DNA of 64,000 nucleotides from Halarcobacter mediterraneus (GCF_004116625.1 NZ_NXIE01000001.1:744001-808000), one strand, 5' to 3'; positions 9,959-19,193 are shown, numbered from the stretch's first letter. The notes: a model not told the origin generated them from the sequence alone. Made by a program: numbers and translations.

Positions 9959-10976
9959 CTTCACTACCTTTAAAAAGTAGATTTCTTTCTCTTAGAAGCT
10001 CTTTTTGAAGCTCTTCTTCTGTTGGTAAAAATGGTAAATATTTTGATGAGAATAGTTGTTTACTTTCACTTAACACTGAATATTTAGCAACTGCAAGTGA
10101 AGGTTCACTACAAAGGATTAGTCCAATGGTAGGATTATCATCTTCAGCTTTTTCAAACTTATCATAAACTCTTACATACGTATCCATTTGACCTACATCT
10201 TGATGAGTAAGTTTTCCAAGTTTTAAATCTATAAGCAAAAAACATTTTAGTTTAAAGTTATAAAAAACTAAATCTATATAAAAATCTTGTTCCTCTACAC
10301 TCAATCTTTTTTGTCTTGATACAAAAGCAAAACCACGACCTAATTCAAGTAAAAACTGTTGAAGATTATCTATCAAAGCTTGTTCTATATTTGTTTCAAG
10401 TAATGATTCATTTGGTAGATTTAAAAAATCAAAAACATAAGGATCTCTAAGATAATTTTTTATATCTGTAGTTTGAAGCTCCTTTATTTTTTCATTTGCT
10501 TCATTTACAAGTGATTTTTTATCAGTACTACTTAATAATCTTTCATAATAAAGCTTTGATATTTGTCTACTTAATACCCTAATACTCCAGTTGTTTTCAA
10601 TACTTTCTTTGATATACCAATCTCTCGCATCTTTATTTTCTATTCTCATTATTTTACAATAATGACTCCAACTCAATTTGAGAGACAGTGTCTCCTGAAT
10701 TGGAAATGTAAGGTATAATCGTCTCATATTTCTAAGATTTGTAGTATCAAAACCTTTTCCAAACTCTTTTGATAAGGTATTTGATATTTGTTCTAATTGC
10801 TTTTTTCCATAAGTAGCTCTTTGCTCTCCATTTTGTTCATCCTCTACAATAATTCTACCTATATTCCAATAGGTTCTTACCATTATACTGTTAACCGATT
10901 GTTGCAGTTGTGTTCTTGAATTAATTAAAAGATTTCTAATCTCTTCTATCATTTGATTATTTACTAAACTACTCAT
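9951..10976 (-). CDS. DUF1016 / YhcG-type PD-(D/E)xK nuclease domain protein
   Basis: The 341-aa protein has the DUF1016 N-terminal region (NSRTQLQQSVNSIMVRTYWN, then GRIIVEDEQNG and YGKKQLEQISN) and the C-terminal nuclease domain containing QDFYIDLVFYN and LLIDLKLGKLTHQDVGQM, which supply the D...D-x-K residues of a PD-(D/E)xK fold. Proteins of this family are often found next to hsdM and hsdS in Type I loci, and in Campylobacter variable hsd loci carry linked extra ORFs. Whether it acts as a nuclease in this system is unknown. It lies between hsdM (gap 9 bp) and hsdS (overlap). Confidence 0.88.
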   Translation of the reverse strand: MSSLVNNQMIEEIRNLLINSRTQLQQSVNSIMVRTYWNIGRIIVEDEQNGEQRATYGKKQLEQISNTLSKEFGKGFDTTNLRNMRRLYLTFPIQETLSLKLSWSHYCKIMRIENKDARDWYIKESIENNWSIRVLSRQISKLYYERLLSSTDKKSLVNEANEKIKELQTTDIKNYLRDPYVFDFLNLPNESLLETNIEQALIDNLQQFLLELGRGFAFVSRQKRLSVEEQDFYIDLVFYNFKLKCFLLIDLKLGKLTHQDVGQMDTYVRVYDKFEKAEDDNPTIGLILCSEPSLAVAKYSVLSESKQLFSSKYLPFLPTEEELQKELLRERNLLFKGSEDE

Positions 10977-10985
10977 GATAAGCTC

Positions 10986-12542
10986 CTAAAATGGTGTAGA
11001 TATATTTAGTTCTTTACAATATGAAGCTATTTCTTCATCTGTAACTTTCATATCTAGTTCCAAAGCTTTTAACTCAACAGAAACCTCATCTAAGTCTATC
11101 TCCTTTTCTTCTTCGAAAGTATCTACATATCTTGGGATATTTAGGTTATAGTCGTTCTCTTTTATCTCTTCTAGACTTGCTTTGTATGAGTATTTGTCTT
11201 CTTGGATTCTTTGTTTGAATGTTGTTACTATTTTTTCTATATCTTTAGCTCTTAGATAGTTTTGATTTTTCATCTTTTCGAAATGTTTTGAAGAGTCTAT
11301 AAAAAGTACATCATCACTATCTTCTCTACACTTTTTAAATACCAAAATACAAGTAGGTATTGAAGTTCCATAAAAGATATTTGCAGGCAATCCTATAACT
11401 GCATCAAGATAGTTTCTATCTTCAATCAAGTATTGTCTTATATGTCCCTCTGCACTTCCTCTAAATAAAACTCCATGAGGTAATACAACTGCCATAGTTC
11501 CATTGTCATCAAGATGCTGTATCATATGCTGTACAAAAGCAAAATCAGCTTTTGTTTTAGGTGCTAGCTTTCCATATTGGGAAAATCTATCATCACTTAG
11601 ATGAAGCGGATTTGCCGACCAGTGAGCAGAAAATGGCGGATTTGCTACGATTGCTTCAAACTTCATTCCCTCGTGTTGTGGTCGCTCTAGGGTATCTTCT
11701 TGTTTTAGGTCAAATTTTCTATAGTGAACATCATGCATAATCATATTCATACGAGCAAGGTTGTATGTGGTTCTATTTAACTCTTGTCCATAGAAATTTG
11801 ATACATCTTTTACCTCTTTTGCAACCCTTAAAAGTAGTGAACCTGAACCGCAAGTTGGGTCATATACTGATTTTAGTTTTTCTTTGTTTGTTGTAACTAT
11901 TTTTGCTAAGATTTTTGAGACACTTTGAGGAGTATAAAACTCCCCTGCTTTTTTACCAGCTCCCGCTGCAAATTTTGAGATAAGATACTCATAAGCATCA
12001 CCTAGTACATCTCTATCGTGATTTTTTAGCTCAAAGTTTATATCATCAAGGTGAGCTAATACTTTTGAAATAAGAGTATTTTTTTGCTCTTCTGTTCTTC
12101 CAAGTTTTTTAGAAGTAAGGTCAATATCTGAAAACAAATCCTCAAAATCATCTTCACTCTCATGCCCCATAGTTGAAGCTTCAATATTTCGTAAAATCTT
12201 TGTTAAATCATCTAAGATAAAATTGTCTTCATCACTATTTCCTCTTTGTGCAATAGCAGAGAAAAGTTCAGTTGGTTTTAGAAAATAACCAAGTTGTTCT
12301 AGCGCATCTTCTTTGATAGCTTCAAGATATTCTGTATCTTTTTTTTCATCAAGGTTTGTATATATAAGTTTGTCTTCTTCTAAAAGCTCATTTGCATATG
12401 TTTCCATCTTTTCAGATAAATACTTAAAAAAGATAAATCCAAGGATATAATCCCGAAACTCATCGGCATCCATCTTACCTCTTAGGGTATTTGCTATATT
12501 CCATAATTGTTGTTCTAATCTTCGTTTATTTTCTTCACCCAT
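10986..12542 (-). CDS. hsdM: Type I restriction-modification methyltransferase subunit
   Basis: HsdM is the N6-adenine methyltransferase that, with HsdS, protects host sites. The 518-aa protein has the N-terminal helical HsdM_N domain (LEQQLWNIANTLRGKMDADE, then YILGFIFFKYLSEK), the AdoMet-binding motif I SVYDPTCGSGSLLLRVAKE near residue 225 and the catalytic NPPF tetrapeptide in IVANPPFSAHW near residue 300. Length and motif order are typical. It is the first gene of the series, with an AGAGGA ribosome-binding site in front of the ATG, and an inverted repeat overlaps the likely promoter -10 (12569-12585). Confidence 0.97.
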   Translation of the reverse strand: MGEENKRRLEQQLWNIANTLRGKMDADEFRDYILGFIFFKYLSEKMETYANELLEEDKLIYTNLDEKKDTEYLEAIKEDALEQLGYFLKPTELFSAIAQRGNSDEDNFILDDLTKILRNIEASTMGHESEDDFEDLFSDIDLTSKKLGRTEEQKNTLISKVLAHLDDINFELKNHDRDVLGDAYEYLISKFAAGAGKKAGEFYTPQSVSKILAKIVTTNKEKLKSVYDPTCGSGSLLLRVAKEVKDVSNFYGQELNRTTYNLARMNMIMHDVHYRKFDLKQEDTLERPQHEGMKFEAIVANPPFSAHWSANPLHLSDDRFSQYGKLAPKTKADFAFVQHMIQHLDDNGTMAVVLPHGVLFRGSAEGHIRQYLIEDRNYLDAVIGLPANIFYGTSIPTCILVFKKCREDSDDVLFIDSSKHFEKMKNQNYLRAKDIEKIVTTFKQRIQEDKYSYKASLEEIKENDYNLNIPRYVDTFEEEKEIDLDEVSVELKALELDMKVTDEEIASYCKELNISTPF

Positions 12543-12568
12543 TACATTCCTCTTTAAAAGTTTGTATT

Positions 12569-12585
12569 CTACAAAAACTTTGTAG
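12569..12585. promoter_or_regulatory. Inverted repeat overlapping the likely hsdM promoter
   Basis: A perfect 7-bp inverted repeat with a 3-base spacer (CTACAAA AAC TTTGTAG) lies just upstream of the hsd gene series; its left arm overlaps a TAGAAT -10-like box (minus strand, 12566-12571). It could be an operator or only a short hairpin in the leader. Confidence 0.4.
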
Positions 12586-12616
12586 TCATATGCTTTAAAA
12601 ATGTTATTTAAAAATA

Positions 12617-13534
12617 TTAAGTCCTAGGAAGTGTGATAAAAAAAGATGCACCTTTATAGTTTTTATTTTTATATTCAAACTCTTCATTAGAAACTTCGAT
12701 TTTTCCTTTTAGGTTATTTTTGATTATAAGATAAGAGATATACAAGCCTAAGCCTGTATTTACTTCTTGATGTTTTGTAGTAAAATACGGTTCAAATACC
12801 TTGTTTAAGTTTTTTTCTTCTATTCCTCCTGCTGTATCTTTTATATTTATTGTAAACTCTTTTTCATCGGAGTTTATATCTAAAAATATATACCTATCTT
12901 TTATATCTCTTATTTCAAATACTTCTTTTGAGTTTGTTAATATATTTAAAAGTATTTGTATCAACTCATATTTATATCCATATATTGAGATATCATCCTT
13001 TATATTTAAAATTAGATTTATATTTGACATTCCTGTAAAAGTTGCTGTTAATTTTTGGATAATATCCATAGCATCTTCTATTCTATAAATCTTTTTTGTT
13101 CTTCTTTTTTCTACCATATCACTAAAATTTTCTATTGTTTGAGAAAGGTATTGAGCATTTTCATTTATTAAAATACAGTTTTTAAGAAGGTCTTCTTTTT
13201 TCAGCTCTCCACTTTTCTCATATAGTTCTAAACTTGTTGCAGCTACTGAAATTACGGATAAAGGTTGTCTCCATTGATGGGCTAAATTTGTTATTAACTC
13301 TTTCATTGAAGTTAGTTTAGACTGTTGATAGATTATTTTATCTTTATTTTTGCTATTTTCTATTTCATTTTTAAGTTTATTCTCATATTTTATTTTTAAA
13401 CTTTCAATTTTTTCTTTATTTTCTTCTATTGTTTTTAATAAAGTTTTTTTCACTTTTTTTTCTTTAATTAAGAAAAAAAGCAAAATAAAATTAATCATCA
13501 GCAGTAGAATACTACTTATTAGTTCTATACCCAT
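12617..13534 (-). CDS. Membrane-bound sensor histidine kinase
   Basis: The 305-aa protein has one N-terminal membrane segment (residues about 4-23, SILLLMINFILLFFLI), a Lys/Glu-rich coiled coil to about residue 65, the phospho-acceptor region NLAHQWRQPLSVISVAA (His near residue 86, the HxWRQPL type abundant in Arcobacter-group kinases) and an HATPase_c domain with the N box LLNILTNSKEVFE, the DTAGGI G1 box and GLGLYISYLII. It has no periplasmic sensor domain. No response-regulator gene is adjacent, so it is an orphan here. Its signal and target are unknown. Confidence 0.92.
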   Translation of the reverse strand: MGIELISSILLLMINFILLFFLIKEKKVKKTLLKTIEENKEKIESLKIKYENKLKNEIENSKNKDKIIYQQSKLTSMKELITNLAHQWRQPLSVISVAATSLELYEKSGELKKEDLLKNCILINENAQYLSQTIENFSDMVEKRRTKKIYRIEDAMDIIQKLTATFTGMSNINLILNIKDDISIYGYKYELIQILLNILTNSKEVFEIRDIKDRYIFLDINSDEKEFTINIKDTAGGIEEKNLNKVFEPYFTTKHQEVNTGLGLYISYLIIKNNLKGKIEVSNEEFEYKNKNYKGASFFITLPRT

Positions 13535-13652
13535 AAAGAATTACCTTTATTACTACAAAAGTAGTATTTATAATCGCAAAAAATGCTTTATTAAATTCTA
13601 CTTTTAAAAGAATTAATATTCTATTAAATAAATAACATTTTTATATACAATT

Positions 13653-14156
13653 ATGAAAAAAGGGAAGATATTGGAAGTTTTTGAAAGAATCAATACTATT
13701 TTAAAAGAAAAAAAACTTACTAAAAGAGAATTTGCTAAAAAATTACAAGATTTAGAACCAAAACTACATAGCACTGGAGAAACTCCAAGTGAAAAAACTA
13801 TTTACAAATATTTAAATGGTACTATTTCCATAAAAATTGAACTTATTCCTTATATTGCTGATGTTCTTCAAATAAGAGAACAAGACCTTTTTACAAATGA
13901 TACAAAAAGTAGAAAAAAGTTTTTTCAAAATATTTTAAAAACTGCTTCAAAAGAAGAGTTAGATATTTTGAAAAATAAACTTAACTTAAAAATAGAAGAA
14001 GAAAATCTTTTAAAAGAGCCTAAAACTTCTTATAATAAAAAAACTTCTAACCTTGAAAAAGATTTAATATCTTTATTACCTTATGCACCAAAACCTTTAC
14101 TTAAAAATTTTGTAACAAAACTAAAAGAAATCAAAGACTTCAATGACTCCTTATAA
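13653..14156 (+). CDS. Helix-turn-helix DNA-binding protein
   Basis: The 167-aa protein has an N-terminal XRE-like helix-turn-helix domain over about residues 8-80: LTKREFAKKLQDL looks like the first two helices and SEKTIYKYLNGT the recognition helix and turn, followed by IPYIADVLQIREQDLF, the usual fourth and fifth helices. The rest is Lys/Glu-rich and helical with no recognised domain. It is transcribed divergently from the histidine kinase gene and toward radC, whose end it nearly touches. Its target is unknown. Confidence 0.78.
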   Translation: MKKGKILEVFERINTILKEKKLTKREFAKKLQDLEPKLHSTGETPSEKTIYKYLNGTISIKIELIPYIADVLQIREQDLFTNDTKSRKKFFQNILKTASKEELDILKNKLNLKIEEENLLKEPKTSYNKKTSNLEKDLISLLPYAPKPLLKNFVTKLKEIKDFNDSL

Positions 14157-14157
14157 A

Positions 14158-14820
14158 TCATAAGATATCTTCTTGTGAAAAGCTATAATATCCTTCTTTT
14201 GTAAAAATAAGATGGTCAAGAAGTTCTATTCCTAAAATTTTTGCTGCTTCTTTTAATCGTTTGGTTACATTTATATCTTCTATACTAGGAGTTAATACTC
14301 CACTTGGATGATTATGTGCAACAATAATACTTGCGCATCTTCTTTCAATAGCATAAGAAAAGACTTCTCTTGGATGCACTAAACTTTGATTTAATATTCC
14401 TATAGTTATAAGTTTTGTTTCGATTAAATGGTTTGCACCGTCTAAATAAAGTGCCAAAAAGTATTCTTGTTGTTTGTTATGATATTTTTTTAATTCATTA
14501 TAAACATCTTCAGAAGAAGTTATTTTTAGATTTTGATTTTTGATTAAATATCTTTTTGATAGTTCTAATGAGCTTATGATTTGACAAGCCTTTGCCTTTC
14601 CTAAACCATGTATTTGTAAGAGCTTTTCTAAACTTAAGTTTTCAAAATCATTTTCTAAGAGTTTTATTAGTTCTTTTGATAGACTAAGAACATCTTTTCC
14701 TTTTATTCCACTTCCTAGAAGTATTGCCATTAGTTCATAGTTTTTTAAAGAACTTGCTCCATTTTTTAAAAGTTTTTCTCTAGGTTTATCAATATTTTCA
14801 AGATTGCTTAATTTATTCAT
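14158..14820 (-). CDS. radC: RadC-family JAB/MPN domain protein
   Basis: The 220-aa protein has an N-terminal helix-hairpin-helix segment (LLQIHGLGKAKACQIISSLE) and a C-terminal JAB metalloprotease-like fold with the metal-binding motif IIVAHNHPSGVLTPSIED (H-x-H...S...D). The family is named RadC, although its original link to DNA repair was later withdrawn; the true role remains uncertain. The length is normal. It converges on the HTH gene with one base between stop codons. Confidence 0.92.
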   Translation of the reverse strand: MNKLSNLENIDKPREKLLKNGASSLKNYELMAILLGSGIKGKDVLSLSKELIKLLENDFENLSLEKLLQIHGLGKAKACQIISSLELSKRYLIKNQNLKITSSEDVYNELKKYHNKQQEYFLALYLDGANHLIETKLITIGILNQSLVHPREVFSYAIERRCASIIVAHNHPSGVLTPSIEDINVTKRLKEAAKILGIELLDHLIFTKEGYYSFSQEDIL

Positions 14821-14901
14821 AATAAACTTCTCCTAAGATTTTAAAAGAAGTTTATCAAGAAATAAAACTAGATGTTATTTATATGACAATTTGCAATATT
14901 T

Positions 14902-15120
14902 TTAGAAGGGTTCTTCTGTAGATTTTTCTTTTTGAGTAAAGATTAGTTTTGCTTCATCTAAAAGTTTTTGTGCTTCATCTAACTCTTTTATTCCTTTTTT
15001 ATATACGTCTAAAGAGTCGCTAAGAGTAATATCAGGATTTGACAAAGCTTCTAATAATTCTTTTGCTTTTTCTACTTTTTCTTCAAAAGATATTTCTTCT
15101 TTTTTTTCATTTTCACTCAT
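14902..15120 (-). CDS. xseB: Exodeoxyribonuclease VII small subunit
   Basis: XseB is the small helical subunit that decorates the large XseA subunit of exonuclease VII. The 72-aa protein is mostly helical and acidic with the family core SFEEKVEKAKELLEALSNPD followed by LSDSLDVYKKGIKELDEAQ (the conserved LeeslalyerGv segment). It overlaps the end of metX by 4 bp, so the two are probably co-translated. xseA is not in the window. Confidence 0.88.
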   Translation of the reverse strand: MSENEKKEEISFEEKVEKAKELLEALSNPDITLSDSLDVYKKGIKELDEAQKLLDEAKLIFTQKEKSTEEPF

Positions 15121-16226
15121 TTTTTTCCTTCTAATAAATTGATAATATAATCTTCAAACTTTTCTACTTCTACTAAAAAAGAGTCATGTCCTGATTGGCT
15201 TTCTACCATTTTATAAGTTACTTGCTCACCCTTTCCTATTTTTATCATAATATCTTTTATTTCTTCCATTTCTTCTGGAAAGAAAGTCATATCATCAGAA
15301 AAAGATATTAAATGCAATTTAGATTTCACTTTAGCAAAAGAGTTTTCTAATGTATCTTCATTTCTTCCTGAATCAAAGATATTCATCATTTTACAGGTAT
15401 ATAAATATGATAAAGGGTCAAATACTTTTGGAAAATTATAAGCATTGTATTCTAAATATTTTTCAATTTCAAATCTTCCAAAAAGTTCATAAAGTCCATC
15501 TGTACTTGCATAGTCTCTTCCAAACTTTCTATTAAAAAGATTTGGGCTTAAATAACAAATAAGTCCTGCCATTCTTCCAATAGCAAGTCCAGGTAAACCT
15601 AATGCTTGAATGTCATCTTTACTATAGTTTCCATTTTTAAAAATAGGGTCATGTCTTATTGCTTCCATTCCTATTTTATTGAAACTTATTGCCCAAGGTC
15701 TTGTATATGCTGTTGTTGCTAAGGCAAAAACTTGTTCAGCAAAATCTGGAAATTCAATAGAATAACAAAGAGCTTGCATTCCTCCCATACTTCCACCAAT
15801 AATTGCTTTAGCTTTTTTTATTCCCAATCTATCATAAAGTTTCATTTGTGCTTTTACCACATCTGAAATAGCTAAAACTGGAAATTTTAGTCTATACTCT
15901 TTTTTTGTAGAAGGGTCAATACTTAAAGGGTTTGTAGAACCATATGAACTACCTAAAGTATTTGAACAAATTACAAAATATTTAGTAGTATCAACAGCTT
16001 TTCCATCACCTATTAAGTTATTCCACCATCCAGCTTTTGCTTCATCTGCATAACGTCCTGCTGCATGATGACTTAAAGAAAGAGGATGACAAACCACAAT
16101 TACATTTGATTTATCCTCATTTAACTCTCCATATGTTTCATAAATAAGTTCATATTCTTCTAAAATACGTCCACTTTCTAAACGAAGAGGTTCTTTAAAT
16201 CTTTCTTTTTTGGTCTGTATTTTCAT
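15117..16226 (-). CDS. metX: Homoserine O-acetyltransferase
   Basis: MetX acetylates homoserine with acetyl-CoA, the activation step for direct sulfhydrylation to homocysteine. The 369-aa alpha/beta hydrolase-fold protein has the oxyanion segment VVCHPLSLSHHAAG, the nucleophile elbow IIGGSMGGMQAL near residue 143, an Asp-containing strand LHLISFSDDMTFFP and the catalytic His in SQSGHDSFLVE near the C-terminus. Family length is normal. It lies directly downstream of metY (its start abuts the metY stop), which makes a two-step pathway operon together with xseB. Confidence 0.95.
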   Translation of the reverse strand: MKIQTKKERFKEPLRLESGRILEEYELIYETYGELNEDKSNVIVVCHPLSLSHHAAGRYADEAKAGWWNNLIGDGKAVDTTKYFVICSNTLGSSYGSTNPLSIDPSTKKEYRLKFPVLAISDVVKAQMKLYDRLGIKKAKAIIGGSMGGMQALCYSIEFPDFAEQVFALATTAYTRPWAISFNKIGMEAIRHDPIFKNGNYSKDDIQALGLPGLAIGRMAGLICYLSPNLFNRKFGRDYASTDGLYELFGRFEIEKYLEYNAYNFPKVFDPLSYLYTCKMMNIFDSGRNEDTLENSFAKVKSKLHLISFSDDMTFFPEEMEEIKDIMIKIGKGEQVTYKMVESQSGHDSFLVEVEKFEDYIINLLEGKK

Positions 16227-17486
16227 TTATTTTAAAGCTTCATCTAAATCATTTATTAAATCATCAACATCTTCTATACCAACAGATAATCTAATAAGTC
16301 CAGGTGTTACACCACAAGCTTTTTGATCTTCTTCTGATAATTGCTGATGTGTAGTTGAAGCACTATGAGTTACAATAGATTTTGTATCTCCAATATTTGT
16401 TACAAGTGAAAATATCTTTAATTTATCAATTGCATTTTTTGCCACATCAAATGAACCAACATCAAAAGACAATAATCCACTCGCTCCATCTTTTAGATAT
16501 TTAACTGCATTATTGTAATTTTTATCCCCTTCTAAAAGTGGATATTTTACTTCTTTTACTTTTGGATGATTTTTTAAGAATTTTGCAATTTTTAAAGCAT
16601 TTTCACAATGTTCTTTCATTCTTACTTTTAAAGTTTCTAATCCTTGAATCATTAACCAAGAGTTAAAAGGTGATGGAACAGAACCTAAATCTCTTAATAA
16701 ACTAAGTCTTGTTCTTAAACAAAATGCAGGAAAGTCTAAATCTGTATAAACTAAGCCATGATAAGATTCATCAGGTTCATTGAAGTGTGCATATTTATCA
16801 TTGTTTTTAAGAAAGTCATTTAAACCTTCTCTTTCTACAACAATACCACCCATAGCAAGACCTTGCCCTGTAACATATTTTGAAGTTGAATGAACAGAAA
16901 GGTCAATTCCCCATTCAAAAGGTCTAAATAAATATGGAGTTGCCACAGTATTATCAACTATTGACAAGATTTTATGTTTTTGTGCAATTTGTACAATCAC
17001 TTCAATATCTGGAATATCAATTGATGGGTTTGAGATTGACTCAAAAAATATTGCTTTTGTATTTTCGTCAATTAGTTTTTCTGCTTCTTGTGCATTAAAA
17101 GTATCAAAAAATCTAACTTCGACACCAAATCTTTTTAAAGTATGTTCAAATTGAGTATATGTCCCTCCATATAATTTATCAGAAGCTAAAATATTGTCCC
17201 CTACTTTTGTTGCGTTTGCAATAGCATAAAAAATAGAAGACATTCCAGAAGCTGTAGCAATCGCTGCTGCACCACCTTCTACTTGGGCAAACCTTTTTTC
17301 AAAAACATCTGTTGTGGGATTTGATAATCTTGTATAAATATTACCTAACTCTTTTAATGCAAACAAATTTGCTCCGTGCTCTGTACTTTTAAATTCGTAT
17401 GCAGTTGTTTGATATAAAGGAACTGACATTGTAAGTTGTTCGTCTTTTTCGTATCCAGCATGAATTGCTAAAGTATTTGGTTGCAT
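16227..17486 (-). CDS. metY: O-acetylhomoserine sulfhydrylase (PLP enzyme)
   Basis: This Cys/Met metabolism PLP enzyme converts O-acetylhomoserine and sulfide to homocysteine. The 419-aa protein starts with TLAIHAGYEKDEQLTMSVPL, contains YTRLSNPTTDVFEKR, the phosphate loop TASGMSSIFYAIANA, and the PLP lysine segment DLSVHSTSKYVTGQG near residue 205. The long form (over 410 aa) with HSTSKY fits MetY rather than cystathionine synthase or lyase. It is the first gene of the metY-metX-xseB series. The upstream region has two tandem copies of a 10-base unit (17524-17543) and no recognisable riboswitch. Confidence 0.94.
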   Translation of the reverse strand: MQPNTLAIHAGYEKDEQLTMSVPLYQTTAYEFKSTEHGANLFALKELGNIYTRLSNPTTDVFEKRFAQVEGGAAAIATASGMSSIFYAIANATKVGDNILASDKLYGGTYTQFEHTLKRFGVEVRFFDTFNAQEAEKLIDENTKAIFFESISNPSIDIPDIEVIVQIAQKHKILSIVDNTVATPYLFRPFEWGIDLSVHSTSKYVTGQGLAMGGIVVEREGLNDFLKNNDKYAHFNEPDESYHGLVYTDLDFPAFCLRTRLSLLRDLGSVPSPFNSWLMIQGLETLKVRMKEHCENALKIAKFLKNHPKVKEVKYPLLEGDKNYNNAVKYLKDGASGLLSFDVGSFDVAKNAIDKLKIFSLVTNIGDTKSIVTHSASTTHQQLSEEDQKACGVTPGLIRLSVGIEDVDDLINDLDEALK

Positions 17487-17523
17487 TATTATCCTTTGTT
17501 ATTTATTTTTAAGTCAGTTATTT

Positions 17524-17543
17524 TAGCTAAAAGTAGCTAAAAG
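17524..17543. repeat. Tandem 10-base repeat between divergent metY and the 86-aa gene
   Basis: TAGCTAAAAG occurs twice head to tail in the divergent promoter region, starting 38 bases before the metY start codon. It could be a regulator site or chance in AT-rich DNA. Confidence 0.35.
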
Positions 17544-17631
17544 TCATTTTTACACAATTTTTATTTTTTATAACTAAATATTTAAATCAACTAGATATAA
17601 TGTCAATTAATACAAATAATAAAGGTAAATA

Positions 17632-17892
17632 ATGGATAACATAAAAAAATTAGAAGAACTTGTAAAAAATGATGTTTTAGTAGAAGTTAATGAAAATATA
17701 GAAGAAATTAAAGCAGAACTTTCAAAAAAGAAAGATAAAGATTTACAAGAAGAGTTAGAATATATGAACAAAATAAAAGAGTTTTTTGATGAAGTTATTA
17801 CAGATATTGAAAATAATAAAATGACTCAAGAACAAGCTTTAGATATTCTTGAAGGCCTTGAAGATATGAGAATAGAAAATCAAGAAGTTTAA
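17632..17892 (+). CDS. Small acidic coiled-coil protein, unknown function
   Basis: This 86-aa protein is almost wholly charged and helical (Glu, Lys, Asp, Leu, Ile), has no signal peptide or membrane segment, and looks like a continuous coiled coil from about residue 3 to 80. A good AAAGG ribosome-binding site stands before the ATG. It is transcribed divergently from metY. I do not recognise the family. The regular heptad-like pattern and intact reading frame support a real gene. Confidence 0.65.
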   Translation: MDNIKKLEELVKNDVLVEVNENIEEIKAELSKKKDKDLQEELEYMNKIKEFFDEVITDIENNKMTQEQALDILEGLEDMRIENQEV

Positions 17893-18021
17893 ACCCTACT
17901 AAATAAATAAAGATTTATTTTTGCTTAATTATTTTATTAATAAGCTTCGTTAATACAGTATTTAAATATTTAAAGATAATATTTGATTAATTTAAACTGT
18001 ATTAAAAGACTAAGGATTTAA

Positions 18022-19098
18022 ATGAATTTAGATGTGTATGAAATTGTAAATATTCTAGGTTTTGTTTTAGGTTTAGCTTTAGGAGCAGTAGGACAGAAGA
18101 ATCAGTTCTGTTTTAGTGGTTCAATAAAAGACTACATACTTACAAAATCAACTAAAAGAGGTGCTTCTGTTATCACAGCTATGATAATTGCAATTATTTC
18201 AACTGCAATTGTTTCAAATAGTTTTGAAATAGATTTAACCGAATCAAACTACTACAGAGAAAATATCAACTATTTTAGTATAGTTTTAGGTGGTTTAATT
18301 TTTGGTGTGGGAATGATGCTTGCTGATGGATGTAGTAATAGACACCTTATCAAATTTGCTCAAGGAGATATAAACTCTTTAATTGTGATTGTATTTACGG
18401 GTATTTTTGCTTATGCTACAGCTAAAGGTTTTGTAAATGGTTTATTTTCTCCAATCACTACAAATGAAACACTTCTTCAATGGTCAAATTATCTTGGAAA
18501 TATTACAATGAATATTTATATTCTAGTTCCTATTTTAATCATACTATTAGCAATTTTAGTAAAAAAACTAAAAAGAGTAGTATCATTATGGGATGGAGTA
18601 TTAGTTGGTCTTTTTGTTGCAGCTGCTTGGTATATAACAGGTGTTATTGGAGCAGATAGTATTGAAAGAATTGTTGACTTAGAAGCTTTATCTTTTGTTT
18701 TCCCAAGTGGAAGAACAGTAGAACTTTTTATGTATTATGATGCATTTGACTTAGTTTTTTCAGTTTGTTTAGTTTTGGGTGTTATTTCTGGTGCATTTTT
18801 AATGTCTAAAATCAATAGAAGATATAGTTTTGGATGTACTGCATCAAAAGGGCAAAAGAAAGTTCAATATAATATGATTGGTGGAGCTTTAATGGGTATT
18901 GGTGGAGTATTATCAATAGGTTGTACAGTTGGACAAGGTTTATCTGGGCTATCTACTTTAGCTTTTGCTTCTTTATTAGCAATTATTTCAATCTTTGTAT
19001 CGGCTACTATTACTGCAATAATATTAAATAAAAAAGATGAACTACCTATGTGTTTTATCTTTGAATGGAAAGATACAAGAGCAGATTATCAAATATAA
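18022..19098 (+). CDS. YeeE/YedE family sulfur (thiosulfate) transporter
   Basis: This is an inner-membrane protein of 358 aa with about nine to ten hydrophobic segments and the paired Gly/Cys signatures of the YeeE family: GAVGQKNQFCFSGSIKDY near residue 20, GMMLADGCSNRHLIKFAQGD near 100, the second-half FGCTASKGQKK near 272 and GGVLSIGCTVGQGLSG near 298. In characterised members these cysteines relay thiosulfate through the membrane. No TusA-like partner gene is adjacent. Its position two genes from metY-metX fits sulfur assimilation, but it has its own upstream region and AAGGA ribosome-binding site. Confidence 0.9.
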   Translation: MNLDVYEIVNILGFVLGLALGAVGQKNQFCFSGSIKDYILTKSTKRGASVITAMIIAIISTAIVSNSFEIDLTESNYYRENINYFSIVLGGLIFGVGMMLADGCSNRHLIKFAQGDINSLIVIVFTGIFAYATAKGFVNGLFSPITTNETLLQWSNYLGNITMNIYILVPILIILLAILVKKLKRVVSLWDGVLVGLFVAAAWYITGVIGADSIERIVDLEALSFVFPSGRTVELFMYYDAFDLVFSVCLVLGVISGAFLMSKINRRYSFGCTASKGQKKVQYNMIGGALMGIGGVLSIGCTVGQGLSGLSTLAFASLLAIISIFVSATITAIILNKKDELPMCFIFEWKDTRADYQI

Positions 19099-19193
19099 AT
19101 TTTAATATTTTTTTCTAATATAGCCATATTTTACCTCTGTGTTATTTTATTTTGATAGAGTTTTACTTTAATAAAAATAAAAGGGGTATCAAT

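Noticed and set aside
13653-14820. HTH gene plus radC as a mobile-element border of the RM island
   Set aside because: No integrase, no attachment repeat and no tRNA are present; radC is commonly chromosomal.
17487-17631. A SAM or other riboswitch upstream of metY
   Set aside because: The gap is short, AT-rich, and shows no conserved pairing or motif of a known methionine-linked riboswitch.
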